A stretch of 64,000 nucleotides of DNA from Aptenodytes patagonicus (taxonomy: Eukaryota; Chordata; Aves; Sphenisciformes; Spheniscidae): assembly GCF_965638725.1 (NCBI RefSeq), contig NC_134970.1, forward strand, positions 253,001 through 317,000. Reading direction: 5' to 3'. Shown one piece after another: positions 50,181 to 64,000 of this stretch (the first letter of the stretch is position 1; each line of letters starts with the position of its first letter). A model generated the notes under the pieces. That model searched no databases, was not told the origin of the DNA, and saw nothing but the letters and a program-made list of their open reading frames with translations. Both the position numbers and the translations under genes were made by a program.

Positions 50181-50196
50181 GCTTTCTTTTAAACAG

Positions 50197-62598
<12,402 letters not shown>

Positions 62599-62735
62599 TC
62601 CACAAAACCCATACCTGATGTACGACTGAGTGGTGGGGGCTGGTGAAGGGTACTGAATATCTCCCTATTCATCCCTTCCTCCAATTTCTAAGAAGCTATT
62701 ACACCGGTTTTAACACCTTCTCATGTTATGTTTAA

Positions 62736-62741
62736 AATAAA
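62736..62741 (+). terminator. CSDE1: CSDE1 proximal polyadenylation signal AATAAA
   Basis: First canonical signal after the stop codon, in TTTAAAATAAATTTATG. Confidence 0.7.
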
Positions 62742-62881
62742 TTTATGAAACCATTTTAAAATTATGCACAGTTGCATTCTGGAGAACTTAAGGTGGCGCC
62801 TTATAGTATCACATTTTAGAAGCTTGTTTTGAATGGTGCATTTAACGCAACTGGTAACTGCAAATCTACATTGCCTATGTG

Positions 62882-62887
62882 AATAAA
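62882..62887 (+). terminator. CSDE1: CSDE1 second polyadenylation signal AATAAA
   Basis: In TGTGAATAAACATT. Confidence 0.5.
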
Positions 62888-63468
62888 CATTATAGACAGC
62901 TCTACTCTGGTAGACCTTATGGAATTCTGCACTACAACTATCTATGCTTTATCTTTGTTATTTTGGCCAAGGTATTACTATGCCTTAGTGCTCAATTGCA
63001 TTATGTCTTTCCTTCCAAGTGGAAGCGGAAGGCTCACTTCAGCTCACTCTGCTCAAATTCTGAGGACCATATGAGGGTAGAGTAAGTTCAACTTGATACA
63101 AAATCCGTACGAACGTTCAGATAACTTAAGTTGATGGCCAAATGTTCCAGTGTTTTCATATTTCATTTAATTTGAGTCCTTTAGCCAGCAAAGTTTGTTA
63201 GAGCTCAATGAAAGTCTTTTTCTGGGGTAGACTTATTTTTGTAGCGTTCTGAAACACAGGCAGTGCAGAATTTCATAAGGCTGAGGTGTGCCATCAGTGT
63301 GGTAATTTAAATATATTTAAAACAATGCACAAATCTGCTGCTGCTTAGAACACTGCAGCTTTAAACCCAGTTTCTTTTACTGATTTAAATTTAAAAAGAA
63401 AGAAGTTGTGCCTGAAGTGAATACTTTTTTTTTCTTTTTTGCAGCCGGCACCCAGTGTACTGTAAAAG

Positions 63469-63474
63469 AATAAA
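63469..63474 (+). terminator. CSDE1: CSDE1 third polyadenylation signal AATAAA
   Basis: In AAAAGAATAAATAC, followed by T-rich sequence. Confidence 0.5.
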
Positions 63475-63545
63475 TACTTAGGCTTTCCATAGCTGTATTG
63501 AGACTTTCATGAAGGTGAAATAGTTGATGTCTGTGTGCTTTTTTT

Positions 63546-63590
63546 CCCCCCGCCCCTCCCCTGTCCCCCTCCCCTGTCCCCCTCCCCCCA
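63546..63590 (+). repeat. C-rich 13-bp tandem repeat in the CSDE1 3'UTR
   Basis: The unit CCCTCCCCTGTCC occurs twice in a row with partial copies on both sides. Such C-rich RNA is a typical target of PCBP/hnRNP K proteins (family knowledge, not shown here). Confidence 0.85.
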
Positions 63591-63833
63591 CTTCCCCAGT
63601 CACACTTTATCAAGCAAGAAAACTGAATGATTGGTCTAAGTATTACTTTAACCAAAAAGATCAGGAGTTACTTTCTTTGAATAGAGGGCAGTACTGTGGT
63701 TTTTTTTTTGTTTTTTTTTTCATGTTACCTCTATTCTCAATTTAGGGTTTTCTTCTCTGGGAGATGCATTATCTTTGTAAAACAAACATTGCTTTCTCCA
63801 GTTTTTTCTGTTAATGGCAAAGAATGGAAATAG

Positions 63834-63839
63834 AATAAA
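63834..63839 (+). terminator. CSDE1: CSDE1 distal polyadenylation signal AATAAA
   Basis: In ATAGAATAAAGTTTTACTG. It lies only about 45 bp before the first ETS site of the next promoter. Confidence 0.7.
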
Positions 63840-63871
63840 GTTTTACTGATTTTGAAAAAATCTTCCCTCCT

Positions 63872-64000
63872 GGCCCGTGTCGTGCTTCCGGGGGGCGGCG
63901 CTTGCATTCCGCCGGCGTCACGTGCCCGGAAGCGGCGGAGGCGCAGCGAGGCCCTTCCGGCGGCGGGTGATGACGGCGTGCCGGGGCCGGAAGCCGGAAG
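63872..64000 (+). promoter_or_regulatory. NRAS: Start of the NRAS CpG-island promoter (by synteny)
   Basis: GC content rises sharply after the last CSDE1 polyadenylation signal. Five ETS sites (CCGGAAG or its reverse) lie at 63885-63891, 63926-63932, 63954-63960, 63987-63993 and 63994-64000, with an E-box CACGTG at 63919-63924 and TGACG at 63971-63975. UNR/CSDE1 followed closely by N-ras is a conserved vertebrate arrangement; no NRAS coding sequence is visible, so the name rests on position. Confidence 0.75.

Larger units (their letters stand above)
43418..50196 (+). other. CSDE1: CSDE1 first intron (may hold extra 5' exons)
   Basis: Separates exon 1 from the start-codon exon. The first kilobase is CpG island with a repeated ZNF143-like motif; the rest is AT-rich. 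Two candidate exons sit at 47258-47382 and 47610-47690. GCCACCATCTTG at 44340-44351 is a YY1-type site in reverse orientation, which could mark a second start. Confidence 0.6.
62599..63860 (+). other. CSDE1: CSDE1 3'UTR with alternative ends
   Basis: Follows the CSDE1 stop. Four AATAAA signals at 62736, 62882, 63469 and 63834 suggest alternative polyadenylation giving 3'UTRs of about 0.15 to 1.25 kb. The longest form contains a C-rich 13-bp repeat. Confidence 0.75.

Overview
This is vertebrate nuclear DNA: split genes with GT-AG introns, four CpG islands at promoters, AATAAA signals and no bacterial-type gene layout. Two degraded CR1-type LINE 3' ends, compact introns and an intact FXR-beta gene (NR1H5, a pseudogene in human) point to a bird or other sauropsid, most likely avian. 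The order SYCP1 - NR1H5 - SIKE1 - CSDE1 - NRAS matches the conserved synteny block at human 1p13. The species cannot be fixed from the sequence alone.

Layout. 1-16347 (minus strand): the 5' part of SYCP1, the transverse filament protein of the synaptonemal complex; about 19 exons encode roughly the first 563 residues, and the 3' part lies left of the window. 16571-23125 (minus): NR1H5, a complete nuclear receptor of 514 residues in ten coding exons, with a non-coding 5' exon probably near 27.7 kb. The NR1H5 stop codon lies only 223 bp before the SYCP1 ATG, inside the SYCP1 CpG island. About 28-36.5 kb: AT-rich intergenic DNA with no gene I can support. 36.5-42.27 kb (plus): SIKE1, five coding exons, 203 residues. 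42.8-63.86 kb (plus): CSDE1 (UNR), with a CpG-island promoter, a 6.8-kb first intron and 18 coding exons for 796 residues. 63.87-64 kb: the start of a CpG-island promoter with five ETS sites, by position the NRAS promoter; no NRAS coding sequence is in the window.

The genes are a syntenic block rather than a pathway: meiotic chromosome structure (SYCP1), a sterol or bile-acid type receptor (NR1H5), a TBK1/IKK-epsilon regulator (SIKE1) and a cytoplasmic RNA-binding protein (CSDE1). All exon joins were built by hand from splice signals, reading-frame continuity and recalled mammalian orthologues, so single boundaries may be off, especially SYCP1 exon 3 and all 5' non-coding exons.

I found no previously undescribed multi-gene system. 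The observations most worth checking are the overlapping NR1H5/SYCP1 junction, a ZNF143-like motif array with 100-bp spacing in the CSDE1 CpG island, three GC-AG introns, possible upstream coding exons of CSDE1, and a 20-base C tract serving as the polypyrimidine tract of the CSDE1 start exon.
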